This document shows, piece by piece, positions 1 through 6,484 of a DNA stretch of 31,619 bases (the stretch's first letter is position 1; every line of letters begins with the position of its first letter). A program made the position numbers and the translations under genes. The notes under the pieces were generated by a model. The model had not been told where the DNA came from and ran no database searches. It saw only the letters and a program-made list of their open reading frames with translations. The stretch is from positions 2,134 to 33,752 of IMG/VR virus record IMGVR_UViG_3300030117_005958; one strand, 5' to 3'. The stretch comes from a virus.

Positions 1-702
1 AGATGTGTCAGCCATCTCAAGGCTATAGTGAATAACCGTCTTGCCTAGTTTTACCGCTTCTGCTCCAAGATGTACCAGAGCCATAGATTTACCAGCCCCA
101 GTTGGAGCAATGACAACACCCAACTCTCCATTACCTAACCCATCCTTACAAATCCCATCTATCTGTTTCCAGCCTGTCGTGATTGGATTTCTTTGTTTGA
201 TCTTAAATCTTTCTTCAAAGTCCTGCTTGTAGTCGTAGCCGAAGTTCACATCGGTTCCCAGCTTCAAAGCATCGTTAATTACTGTGCTAATCTCATCAAA
301 AGAAGAACTATTAAGAAGCTTAACCGACTGCATCATGGCTTCTTTCAGCTTCTGTTTCTTGCAGAAATCAAGCGAGGTCTCTTTAACATAATCACAGTCC
401 TCGATGATAGAGTGATCGTTTAACACACTTAGTAAGTATTCTCTTGCTTGCTCTTTTACTACATCGTCACCAATATCATTCTTAATGAGAGTGGCCATAA
501 TTTTTAGAGAAGGATAGACATCATACTTTCCTTTGTAGTCGTATATACTTCTTATTATAGATTGGAGATATTTAAATTCTAAAAAATTAAAATCCAATAC
601 TTCCCCGATTTGATCTGCAAACGCCCTCTCTGTTAGTATCAGATACGTCAGCTTATCCTGAAATGTCTTTCCATACCTAGAGAAATCTGCTCTTTCTGTC
701 AT
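1..702 (-). CDS. gp41: Replicative DNA helicase, DnaB/gp41-like (3' part missing)
   Basis: The reading frame is open from the ATG at 702 to the window edge and gives 234 residues of the N-terminal part. A helical N-terminal domain is followed by a RecA-type motor start: GELGVVIAPTGAGKS carries the Walker A loop (about residues 199-206), and then comes VIHYSLEM, the beta strand with Ser-Leu-Glu-Met typical of DnaB helicases. The product should be the hexameric helicase that unwinds DNA at the phage fork. Its ATG overlaps the TGA of the 5'-3' exonuclease gene as ATGA, so the two are translationally coupled. The C-terminal half, with Walker B and the DNA-binding loops, lies outside the window. 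Family assignment is strong; equivalence to T4 gp41 is inferred from context. Confidence 0.88.
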   Translation of the reverse strand, partial: MTERADFSRYGKTFQDKLTYLILTERAFADQIGEVLDFNFLEFKYLQSIIRSIYDYKGKYDVYPSLKIMATLIKNDIGDDVVKEQAREYLLSVLNDHSIIEDCDYVKETSLDFCKKQKLKEAMMQSVKLLNSSSFDEISTVINDALKLGTDVNFGYDYKQDFEERFKIKQRNPITTGWKQIDGICKDGLGNGELGVVIAPTGAGKSMALVHLGAEAVKLGKTVIHYSLEMADTS

Positions 703-1667
703 TTTCCTTCCTTACTTTGCACTACCATCTTGTTAAAGAGTGCGAACAAATCATTCCAATCGTAAGCACCAAAGCCATCCTCAATCATCATAGCCCTAAC
801 CCCAGACTTGTTAAAGTTTAGCGTAGGGTCGTTCAACATTCTTCTTATGTGCTGTGCGCTTAGGGCTGAAATGTTGGGGGCATACAACTGCATCATCTTG
901 TAGTTCTTTTCGACTATCTCTTGCTTCTCAATAATGTTCTTGTATACTTTTAGTTTGCTGTCAACACCTTCAGCATACTCAACTAGTTCTTGTATAGTAT
1001 ATGATTTTTCCTCAGAAAGAAAAGGAAATCGCTTAGATACAGTCGCCAGACCCGCTCCTCCGATGCCGGGAAGGTTATCACTCTTATCACCTGCAATTGC
1101 TCTAGCAAGTGCGAAGTTTGTTGGGTGGATCTCAAACTGCTCAAGGATTCTTTTTTTATTAAGTATTTCTTTCTGGATTGGCCTGTATAAAATGGTTGAG
1201 TCGTCACACAATTGGATGAAGTCCTTATCAGAGCTTAGGATAATCTTATAGTCCTCTGATAGTGCCTGAGACTGGGAAGCCAAGGCAATGATGTCATCAG
1301 CTTCCACATTCTCAACATAAGATTGCATGATTGGCATTTCGTTAAGATACTCAATAATCCTCTCTTGTTGCCAATTCTTGTTATCTTCCTGTTCTCCAGC
1401 CGTCATGTTGTGGATATCTCTGTTAAGACGAACAGGTTTGCGGCCTGCCTTGTAGTTCTTATCAATAGACTTGCGCTTTTGAGATCCGCCATCCCACGCA
1501 ACAAAGATAAGATCTGGATTAATTGTCCTACAGACAGATTGTAATGATTTGATGAACCCTTTGGTACCCCCGATGGGTTGGCCATTTGTAGACAAGCTAG
1601 GGTCTACAATATAGTTTCTCATGAAAAGATTAAGCGCGTCAATTAATAATACTCTTTTATTCGTCAT
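699..1667 (-). CDS. rnh: 5'-3' exonuclease / flap endonuclease (RNase H-like, FEN family)
   Basis: The protein has 322 residues, the usual size for stand-alone phage flap nucleases such as T4 RNase H. The metal-binding residues of the PIN/FEN fold are visible: LLIDALN (Asp10), VAWDGG (Asp59), YKAGRK (Arg75), VEADD (Glu122, Asp124, Asp125), SSDKD (Asp147, Asp149) and GDKSDNLPGIGG (about 193-204), which starts the helix-hairpin-helix DNA clamp. It probably removes RNA primers from lagging-strand fragments. This makes sense here because the family A polymerase in the same window lacks the Pol I N-terminal nuclease domain. The start overlaps the preceding small gene by 11 bases and the stop overlaps the helicase start by 4, so the three form one translational unit. 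Confidence 0.92.
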   Translation of the reverse strand: MTNKRVLLIDALNLFMRNYIVDPSLSTNGQPIGGTKGFIKSLQSVCRTINPDLIFVAWDGGSQKRKSIDKNYKAGRKPVRLNRDIHNMTAGEQEDNKNWQQERIIEYLNEMPIMQSYVENVEADDIIALASQSQALSEDYKIILSSDKDFIQLCDDSTILYRPIQKEILNKKRILEQFEIHPTNFALARAIAGDKSDNLPGIGGAGLATVSKRFPFLSEEKSYTIQELVEYAEGVDSKLKVYKNIIEKQEIVEKNYKMMQLYAPNISALSAQHIRRMLNDPTLNFNKSGVRAMMIEDGFGAYDWNDLFALFNKMVVQSKEGK

Positions 1668-1842
1668 ACTCCAACTCGATGCCTAAGTCTTTGAGGATTT
1701 TTTCAAGTTCCTCGTTTAACTTGTTCTCATCGTCGGAATCAACATAGTTTTCTTCTTCAAGAGCATCAATATAATAATAGGCTTCTGCTATTAAGTCGGT
1801 AATCTTTTCTAGCCTCTCTTTGAGACTTTCTAGATCGCTCAC
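1657..1842 (-). CDS. Small acidic helical protein of unknown function
   Basis: This 61-residue protein starts at GTG, with AGGAGG eight bases upstream. It is very acidic (runs such as DALEEENYVDSDDENK) and has heptad-like Leu/Ile spacing (LESLKERLEKITDLIAEA and LNEELEKILKDLGIEL), so a short helical hairpin or coiled coil is likely. No family is recognised. It is the first gene after a strong sigma70-type promoter and runs into the exonuclease gene with an 11-base overlap, then the helicase. Its place suggests a replication-associated accessory, or simply an early small protein; no function can be read from the sequence. Confidence 0.7.
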   Translation of the reverse strand: MSDLESLKERLEKITDLIAEAYYYIDALEEENYVDSDDENKLNEELEKILKDLGIELEYDE

Positions 1843-1868
1843 GAATATGTCCTCCTAAATCTTAGCTG

Positions 1869-1882
1869 GACATAACTATGTC
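1869..1882. promoter_or_regulatory. Near-perfect palindrome in the leader of the exonuclease-helicase unit
   Basis: GACATAACTATGTC has 6-base arms that pair exactly around a two-base centre. It lies between the sigma70-like promoter (1915-1943) and the GTG start at 1842, within the presumed 5' untranslated leader. Such a site could bind a dimeric repressor or form a small RNA hairpin. No partner can be named. Confidence 0.35.
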
Positions 1883-1914
1883 GCCGTTTACGTTTTTACT
1901 CCGACGATTCAGTT

Positions 1915-1943
1915 ACTTTATCAAAATATGGGGGGAATGTCAA
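1915..1943 (-). promoter_or_regulatory. Sigma70-type promoter for the small protein-exonuclease-helicase unit
   Basis: On the minus strand a perfect -35 TTGACA (1938-1943) is separated by exactly 17 bases from TAAAGT (1915-1920), a 4-of-6 match to the -10 consensus. It starts just after the stop of the lipoprotein gene and leads to the GTG at 1842. This fits early transcription by the unmodified host polymerase. Confidence 0.65.
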
Positions 1944-1949
1944 GTGATT

Positions 1950-2297
1950 TTAATGGTGGTGGGAATATTTTTTCTTCTTGTATTTCTTGTACTTTTTCTT
2001 CTTGTATTTCTTTTTGTAATACTTTTTCTTGTACTTCTTCTTCTTGTAATACTTTTTCTTGTACTTCTTTTTGTACTTCTTTTTATAGTGCGTATGTCCC
2101 TTGTATTTATAGGGGTGACTATGGTAGTGGCTGCTGTGTGTGTGCCAGTAGTGGTCATAGTATTCATAGACTACATAGTACGAGGGGTACACGATGTAAT
2201 ATTCTTCATACTCGTAGTGGGGATTGTGGGTGGAGTGGGCGAAAGCACATCCTGACAGGAGTGCTAGAAATAAAGTCAGGGTAATAATTCTTTTCAT
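1950..2297 (-). CDS. Putative lipoprotein with His/Tyr-rich and Lys-Tyr repeat regions
   Basis: This 115-residue protein has an N-terminal MKR, a hydrophobic stretch ITLTLFLALL and a lipobox LSGC, so Cys17 would be lipidated and the protein exported by signal peptidase II. AFA-H just after it could alternatively be a signal peptidase I site. Residues about 21-70 are rich in Tyr and His (Y-H-W clusters); about 71-112 are almost only Lys and Tyr, in units such as KKKYKKKY, ending in SHHH. The mature protein would be strongly basic and aromatic. The ATG has GGAGG eight bases upstream. It follows uvsX by 40 bases and probably shares its transcript. No family is recognised. A membrane-surface role such as blocking superinfection is a guess from the export signal only. 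Confidence 0.7.
   Translation of the reverse strand: MKRIITLTLFLALLSGCAFAHSTHNPHYEYEEYYIVYPSYYVVYEYYDHYWHTHSSHYHSHPYKYKGHTHYKKKYKKKYKKKYYKKKKYKKKYYKKKYKKKKYKKYKKKKYSHHH
1965..2095. repeat. Low-complexity tandem repeat coding the Lys-Tyr tract
   Basis: The plus strand is an imperfect repeat of TTTCTTCTTGTA-like and CTTGTACTTTTT-like units, almost without C/G variation. On the minus strand it reads as repeated AAG/AAA and TAC/TAT codons, encoding the Lys-Tyr tail of the lipoprotein. Units of differing length suggest growth by replication slippage. Confidence 0.75.
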
Positions 2298-2337
2298 GTT
2301 AACCTCCGTTCTTTTATTAGACGAGATTTAGAAAGTT

Positions 2338-3438
2338 TTATTCATCCTTTTCTTCATAAAAATCTTCAGCCTTACCCAATCGCTTGTCGAACTTCTGAAT
2401 GACTTCTTCGTCCATAACGTCATAGACGCGCTGTTTAAACACAGGGTCTTTCATCTTCTCGTCCCACTTGGAAGGTTGGAACTTTACAACTTTGCCATCG
2501 CCCATCTCTAAAGAATACCAAGCGCCAGAACTCGTCATATAATTTGAGCCTTTGATGGCCTCAAACAAACTCTGATCGTCTTGGACGCCGATGTCTTCAG
2601 TTCCCCAAAGAATCTTAAAGTTGCACTGACGCCCTTGAGTTCCGAACCTGCTCTTTTCTAGCTTGACCTTTACCTCAGAGCCGATGCGAAAGCCACTATC
2701 GTCCAACACGAAAGAAGCCTTTGCCTTGCGGCCTGTCAGCCAAACACGCAAAGAGTATGCATAGATCATAGCCTTGCCGCCCGGAGTAACATAGGGAGTA
2801 GTCAAAGCCTCGCTTGGGCTTCTGGTAATGTTACTCTTCAACTGATTCAAGACCAGAAAGGTTGATTGACTGTTTGCAATCGGAACAGTCAACTTTGACA
2901 TTCCTTTGGCCAAGATTCTAGCCTTTACTGCCATGGAAGACTGTGGATTAAAGTCTCCTTCCACATCGGAAATAGCAGGTGTAAGAGCCAGAGAATCCCA
3001 AATAAAAAGCATACGATTTTCATTGTTAGCCAGAAGATCCTCGATAGTTTCCAAGACAAACTCAACAGACTGAGCTTGAACATAAAGAATAGTTTCAACA
3101 TCACACCCCGCCCTTTCCAAAAAAGTTGGATCAATCGCAGACTCTGAATCAAAATAGATCACATCGATGCCCATCTTTTGAGCGTTTGCTGCGACTTGAG
3201 CAGCCATGTAAGACTTACCAGTTGCCTCTAACCCCGCGATCTCAGTTACTTTACCGACTGGGATTCCGGCTAACTTTCCTTTGCAAATGATAGAGTCAAG
3301 CCAGCGAGAGCCAGTTGGAATCCAATCATTCACCTCAGTTGGATTCTCCTCATTTAAATTGTGAGCTACCGTCATGCCTGCGCGTTTGTTAATTAACTTA
3401 CGCATGTCGGCCATAGATAGCTTTCCTGTCTTAGCCAT
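2338..3438 (-). CDS. uvsX: UvsX-like RecA family recombinase
   Basis: The protein has 366 residues, close to T4 UvsX (about 390). After an N-terminal helical part, Walker A is GLEATGKS (69-76) and Walker B is MLFIWDS (143-149). FDSES (97-100) holds the RecA-type acidic strand end, and LVLNQLKSNITRSPSEALTTPYVTPGGKA (about 195-223) spans the motif-3 Gln/Asn and the disordered DNA-binding loop L2. The C-terminal tail is acidic, as in RecA proteins. It should coat gp32-covered single strands and catalyse strand invasion, driving recombination-dependent replication. AAAGGAG lies just upstream of the ATG, and a hairpin separates the gene from the AIPR-like gene before it. Confidence 0.95.
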   Translation of the reverse strand: MAKTGKLSMADMRKLINKRAGMTVAHNLNEENPTEVNDWIPTGSRWLDSIICKGKLAGIPVGKVTEIAGLEATGKSYMAAQVAANAQKMGIDVIYFDSESAIDPTFLERAGCDVETILYVQAQSVEFVLETIEDLLANNENRMLFIWDSLALTPAISDVEGDFNPQSSMAVKARILAKGMSKLTVPIANSQSTFLVLNQLKSNITRSPSEALTTPYVTPGGKAMIYAYSLRVWLTGRKAKASFVLDDSGFRIGSEVKVKLEKSRFGTQGRQCNFKILWGTEDIGVQDDQSLFEAIKGSNYMTSSGAWYSLEMGDGKVVKFQPSKWDEKMKDPVFKQRVYDVMDEEVIQKFDKRLGKAEDFYEEKDE

Positions 3439-3463
3439 TGTTTCTCCTTTAGTTAAAAGTGTA

Positions 3464-3479
3464 GGGGCACAAGGGCCCC
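3464..3479 (-). terminator. Hairpin after the AIPR-like gene (probable weak terminator)
   Basis: Sense GGGGC-CCTTGT-GCCCC forms a 5-bp GC stem followed shortly by TACACTTTT. It lies between the stop of the AIPR-like gene and the uvsX ribosome site. Its sequence is nearly identical to the hairpin behind gp32 (4817-4836). The U-tract is short, so partial read-through is expected. Confidence 0.5.
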
Positions 3480-3492
3480 AATGTCATGCAGC

Positions 3493-4743
3493 CTATGTAA
3501 AGCTTGGCTGCTCCATAAGTTCACGCAATGTTTCATACAATTGATCATATTTAGCTGGGCTGTTTGCAAAATCAGATCGTCTTGTGGCACTGGTCCTGTC
3601 TAGGTATGCTCGTGCAAAATCAGCATTCACAATATCAATCAGGCTCTTTCCATGAGAATCCCACAAGGACTTGGCATCAGAGATGTTATGCTTGGAATAG
3701 AACTTGCCCTTTGCGGTGTTGTATCCAAAACAATTTCTAACAAAAGCATACACAAACATTGGGATAATATCCTTGTTTACCGCTCCTTTGACTTCATTAC
3801 CATGCCAATCATGCTGGGAAAACAATTTACGCTTGTGGGCTGGTAAGTCCAACTGCTTGCCAGAGTGCATTTTAATAATAGGATAATCACAACTTGACAA
3901 TTCTGTACCAAGCACTTTGGCCATGGAAGCTTGAATATAGTCGGAAAGCTCTAGCACAAAATCAGCATGCTCAAAGGCTTGCTCCATATAATTAGAACAA
4001 CTACTGCCTTGGCGTAGAAGGGCGATAGACTTTGCCTCTCCTGCTTTGGGCAACGAAGCGATATCAGAAACTGCACCGCCATCACAATAAGTCATGGGTA
4101 AAAACGTAGACATAATTCTAATAAGCTGTTGAGCCTCATTTTCCGCTTTAATCTTTTTGCCCTTGGTGTTGAGTTGGTTCTGGCACCAGCCGATATTTGA
4201 TAAGTCAGTATAGGTAATGTGCGACTTAAGGTCATCGAAAAGGCCTTCAATGTGAGCTTCGCTGGTAACCTTTTGAGCAGTGCGATTGTTAATCGCTTGT
4301 GCTGCTCCTCTGATTTCAGATACAGAGTTATACACCCTAGACTCATGCAAGGTTAAAAGCACACAGTTGTTGTACGCGGTGTCAGGGTTTTTTTCCAATA
4401 CAGTATCAACACCATAAATTGTGTGCTGACCATCATAGTGTCCTGTATTTTTGTCAGTGCATGCAAAATAAACAAGGCCTGTTTGTTCATCAAATAGTAA
4501 AGAGCCATTATCAATTGCAGCTTGAATGCCTCCGTTTTTTACGGCAAAGCGATTATCATTAGCTTCAAAAGAAGATTTAATATCTTTAACAATTTTGCTG
4601 TTTTTGTCAATATGGCGAGGGTTTACTCCTTTTGGAATTTGCCCAAGCTTATTGTTCTTGTTTGGCTTAACATACATTGAATATGTTCCGTTGCCATTTG
4701 TTGTAAAATTAGTACATTGAAAAATAATTTTTTGATTCATCAT
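3493..4743 (-). CDS. AIPR/DGQHR-like protein, possible defence-related or nucleic-acid-associated function
   Basis: The 416-residue protein contains FAVKNGGIQAAID (66-78) and, after a beta-rich linker, HYDGQHTIYGV (102-112). This pattern, an F-x-x-x-N-G-G-I segment followed by a G-Q-(H/T)-T loop, is what I know from the AIPR family (abortive infection phage resistance proteins, usually NGxQT) and from DGQHR-motif proteins such as DndB. The rest is mixed helical with several Cys and His but no clear zinc site. AAAGGAG precedes the MM start. The gene stands alone between two matching hairpins, between gp32 and uvsX, so it is likely separately regulated. Function is unknown; a ParB/DndB-like nucleic-acid activity or a counter-defence role is inference. 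The family call is from motif memory only. Confidence 0.55.
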   Translation of the reverse strand: MMNQKIIFQCTNFTTNGNGTYSMYVKPNKNNKLGQIPKGVNPRHIDKNSKIVKDIKSSFEANDNRFAVKNGGIQAAIDNGSLLFDEQTGLVYFACTDKNTGHYDGQHTIYGVDTVLEKNPDTAYNNCVLLTLHESRVYNSVSEIRGAAQAINNRTAQKVTSEAHIEGLFDDLKSHITYTDLSNIGWCQNQLNTKGKKIKAENEAQQLIRIMSTFLPMTYCDGGAVSDIASLPKAGEAKSIALLRQGSSCSNYMEQAFEHADFVLELSDYIQASMAKVLGTELSSCDYPIIKMHSGKQLDLPAHKRKLFSQHDWHGNEVKGAVNKDIIPMFVYAFVRNCFGYNTAKGKFYSKHNISDAKSLWDSHGKSLIDIVNADFARAYLDRTSATRRSDFANSPAKYDQLYETLRELMEQPSFT

Positions 4744-4801
4744 AATATTTTCTCCTTTGTGATATCTTGGCTATCTACAGCCCATCACTGTTGTGGAATC
4801 T

Positions 4802-4836
4802 AAAAATATAAAAGCGAGGGGGCACAAGGCCCCCCC
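4802..4836 (-). terminator. Rho-independent terminator after gp32
   Basis: Sense GGGGGC-CTTGT-GCCCCC makes a 6-bp GC stem (extended by neighbouring G and C runs), followed by TCGCTTTTATATTTTT. It lies directly behind the gp32 stop and should end the gp32 transcript, a common arrangement for this highly expressed gene. Confidence 0.72.
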
Positions 4837-4841
4837 CTATG

Positions 4842-5591
4842 TTAGCCTGCCAGTTCTTTGAGTGCGGCCTCAACATCATTGGATGCTTCAGTCTTAGAAG
4901 CATACTTTGTTGTCTCAGAGGATTCAGCCTCTGCATCAACATTAGAGTTGAGGAATTCATCAAGGATGCCTTGCACATCCTCAGTAGACTTGCGCTCAAA
5001 AAGCGTGTCAAGGTCAGGGACAGTTGCGACAATCTCTTGGCATGCTTCATCACCATCTTCGCATAGTGGGGAGGATTTACGCCGTGGCTGCACCTTGGTC
5101 TGAGGATACATCATGCCGGGAGCCTTGCCGTAAGAGAGAACAAGATCAGTTCCCTCTCCGGGGTCAGTAATGTCGCCATAGTCTGGGTTGAGAACCAAAC
5201 TAAGGAGGGTTTCGTATACGGTCTTTCCGTATCCCCAAACCTTTACGCCTTCTGTTTCTTGTCCACGAACAAGGACAGGCGAAAAGAAGCGCTGGCGAGC
5301 AAAGAGGCTTTTTGCTTGCTGAATGCTCTCTTGCGAACCCTCGTTGAAGAGTTTGGTCGCAAAGTTGCAAACAGGGCAGTCATCCCCAAAGTTGCGCTTC
5401 GGACAAAGGAAACCAGAGTTGTTTCCAAGATTGTAGTGAAAGTGATGCTCCTTAAAAGGATCTTCGTCCGGGGAAGGGAGAATGCGAATTACATTCTCTC
5501 CGTCTTGAGGACGCCAGAAGTCAGACTTCTTTCCCCCCTTTCCTTGAGCAGCAGCTAGCTTCTGTTTCATTTTATCGAGATTAATTCCCAT
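4842..5591 (-). CDS. gp32: Single-stranded DNA-binding protein (gp32-like)
   Basis: The 249-residue protein has the gp32 plan: a short basic N-terminus (MGINLDKMKQKLAAAQGKGGKK) for cooperative contacts, a core with a structural zinc site, and an acidic C-terminal tail for partner proteins. The zinc ligands follow T4 gp32 spacing: His50, Cys63 (FLCPK), Cys72 and Cys75 (CPVC), that is H-x12-C-x8-C-x2-C. The tail is rich in Asp, Glu and Ser. It covers single strands at forks and works with UvsX. The gene has its own sigma70-like promoter and a terminator, so it forms a single-gene unit. It is shorter than T4 gp32 (301 residues). Confidence 0.93.
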   Translation of the reverse strand: MGINLDKMKQKLAAAQGKGGKKSDFWRPQDGENVIRILPSPDEDPFKEHHFHYNLGNNSGFLCPKRNFGDDCPVCNFATKLFNEGSQESIQQAKSLFARQRFFSPVLVRGQETEGVKVWGYGKTVYETLLSLVLNPDYGDITDPGEGTDLVLSYGKAPGMMYPQTKVQPRRKSSPLCEDGDEACQEIVATVPDLDTLFERKSTEDVQGILDEFLNSNVDAEAESSETTKYASKTEASNDVEAALKELAG

Positions 5592-5619
5592 TTTTTCTCC
5601 TTTCCGAAATTATGTTACC

Positions 5620-5648
5620 AATATAAAACAAACTATAACAAATGTCAA
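5620..5648 (-). promoter_or_regulatory. Sigma70-type promoter for gp32
   Basis: On the minus strand a perfect TTGACA (5643-5648) is followed after exactly 17 bases by TATATT (5620-5625), a 5-of-6 match to TATAAT. It overlaps the last codons of the FtsZ-like gene and lies about 28 bases before the gp32 start, whose ribosome site is AAAGGAG. It is the best promoter match noticed in the window. Confidence 0.75.
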
Positions 5649-6484
5649 GCACTTTTTTCATTTTGTATAAAAGAAGTACTCGCGACGAAATAAGCGTATT
5701 TATCAGCGTATTGTGTAGGAAATACACCATAAGATACTTTAACATCTTTTTCTTGTGGCGAATCTTTTACTTGCTCCATAATCTTACTCATTAAAGTCTT
5801 ATCTGTTTTTAGTTCCGTTTCAGGAATGGCATAATAATATCTCTTCTCCACAACATTGTCAAGAGAAAAAAATGGGCTCTCCTCGCCCGTTTCTGGATTT
5901 AATATCCCAAAACTTGAGATCCGACAAATATCTTTTGGCCGGGACAAAGTTCCAACAACTGGATCTGTGTGATTGAATATGTTTATCATGTGAATAGTTG
6001 CAACGATAACTTCGTTTAATCTGTCGTAATATCCCATTATTGGCGCTCCGCCTAAGATTTTGTCAACCTGTTCGTTGCTAATGGCATAAAACTGCTTAAA
6101 AACTCCAGATCTAGCGTATTGTTGTAGGGCACCAAATACAAGATTTGTTTGCATTCTTCTCGTTTCAGATAGTGTGGCAACGTCTGGATGTATATAAAGA
6201 ATGCTTATGTCGCCCTTTCCATGAAGTTGTTCAAGTATTCTTAGAGATGCGCCAGATATTATGCTAGCCCCGGAAACAATAAACAAAATATCTCCTTTTA
6301 CATCTGTAAGCTTATCGCTAATGTCTGGAAAGTTTTGTTCGTACTTCTCTGGATGATCTTGTTTTGGTACGCTTATGGTTGCGTCTGGTTCATGATCTAT
6401 TGTTATTGTTTTATATTGTGGGTGTTTAGAGAACGCTTTGGCTATCTTATAGCCTACGTTACCCAGTCCAATTAATATATCCAT
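5645..6484 (-). CDS. FtsZ/tubulin-like protein with degenerate GTP-binding loop
   Basis: The 279-residue protein runs in parallel with FtsZ, as judged by eye. ILIGLGNVGYKIAKAF (3-18) matches the first strand and T1 loop. GDILFIVSG (64-72) matches the strand before the T4 loop, but the diagnostic GGGTGTG is replaced by SGASIISGAS (71-80). SETRRMQTNLVFGALQQYA (106-124) matches the EGKKRMxxAxxGxxxL helix, and QFYAISNEQVDKIL (131-144) matches LITIPNDKLLKVL. The C-terminal part could be the activation domain. GTP binding or hydrolysis is therefore doubtful. The start overlaps the polymerase stop by 13 bases with a poor ribosome site, implying translational coupling. A nucleotide-binding Rossmann protein is the alternative. 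The role is unknown; a filament or scaffold at the replication site would be speculation. Confidence 0.5.
   Translation of the reverse strand: MDILIGLGNVGYKIAKAFSKHPQYKTITIDHEPDATISVPKQDHPEKYEQNFPDISDKLTDVKGDILFIVSGASIISGASLRILEQLHGKGDISILYIHPDVATLSETRRMQTNLVFGALQQYARSGVFKQFYAISNEQVDKILGGAPIMGYYDRLNEVIVATIHMINIFNHTDPVVGTLSRPKDICRISSFGILNPETGEESPFFSLDNVVEKRYYYAIPETELKTDKTLMSKIMEQVKDSPQEKDVKVSYGVFPTQYADKYAYFVASTSFIQNEKSA

Noticed and set aside
2104-2111. T4 late promoter-like box TATAAATA on the minus strand (also at 8513-8520)
   Set aside because: Both lie inside coding sequence, where they encode ordinary Tyr/Lys or similar codons, and are not followed by a gene start at a suitable distance.
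1878-2255. Plus-strand ORF encoding a very hydrophobic, membrane-like protein
   Set aside because: It is the complement of the Lys-Tyr repeat of the lipoprotein gene: AAG and TAC codons read backwards give Leu, Val and Phe. It has no ribosome site and opposes every other gene.
4092-4346. 84-codon minus-strand ORF within the AIPR-like gene
   Set aside because: It is a different frame of the same strand fully inside a longer, better-supported gene, with no ribosome site.
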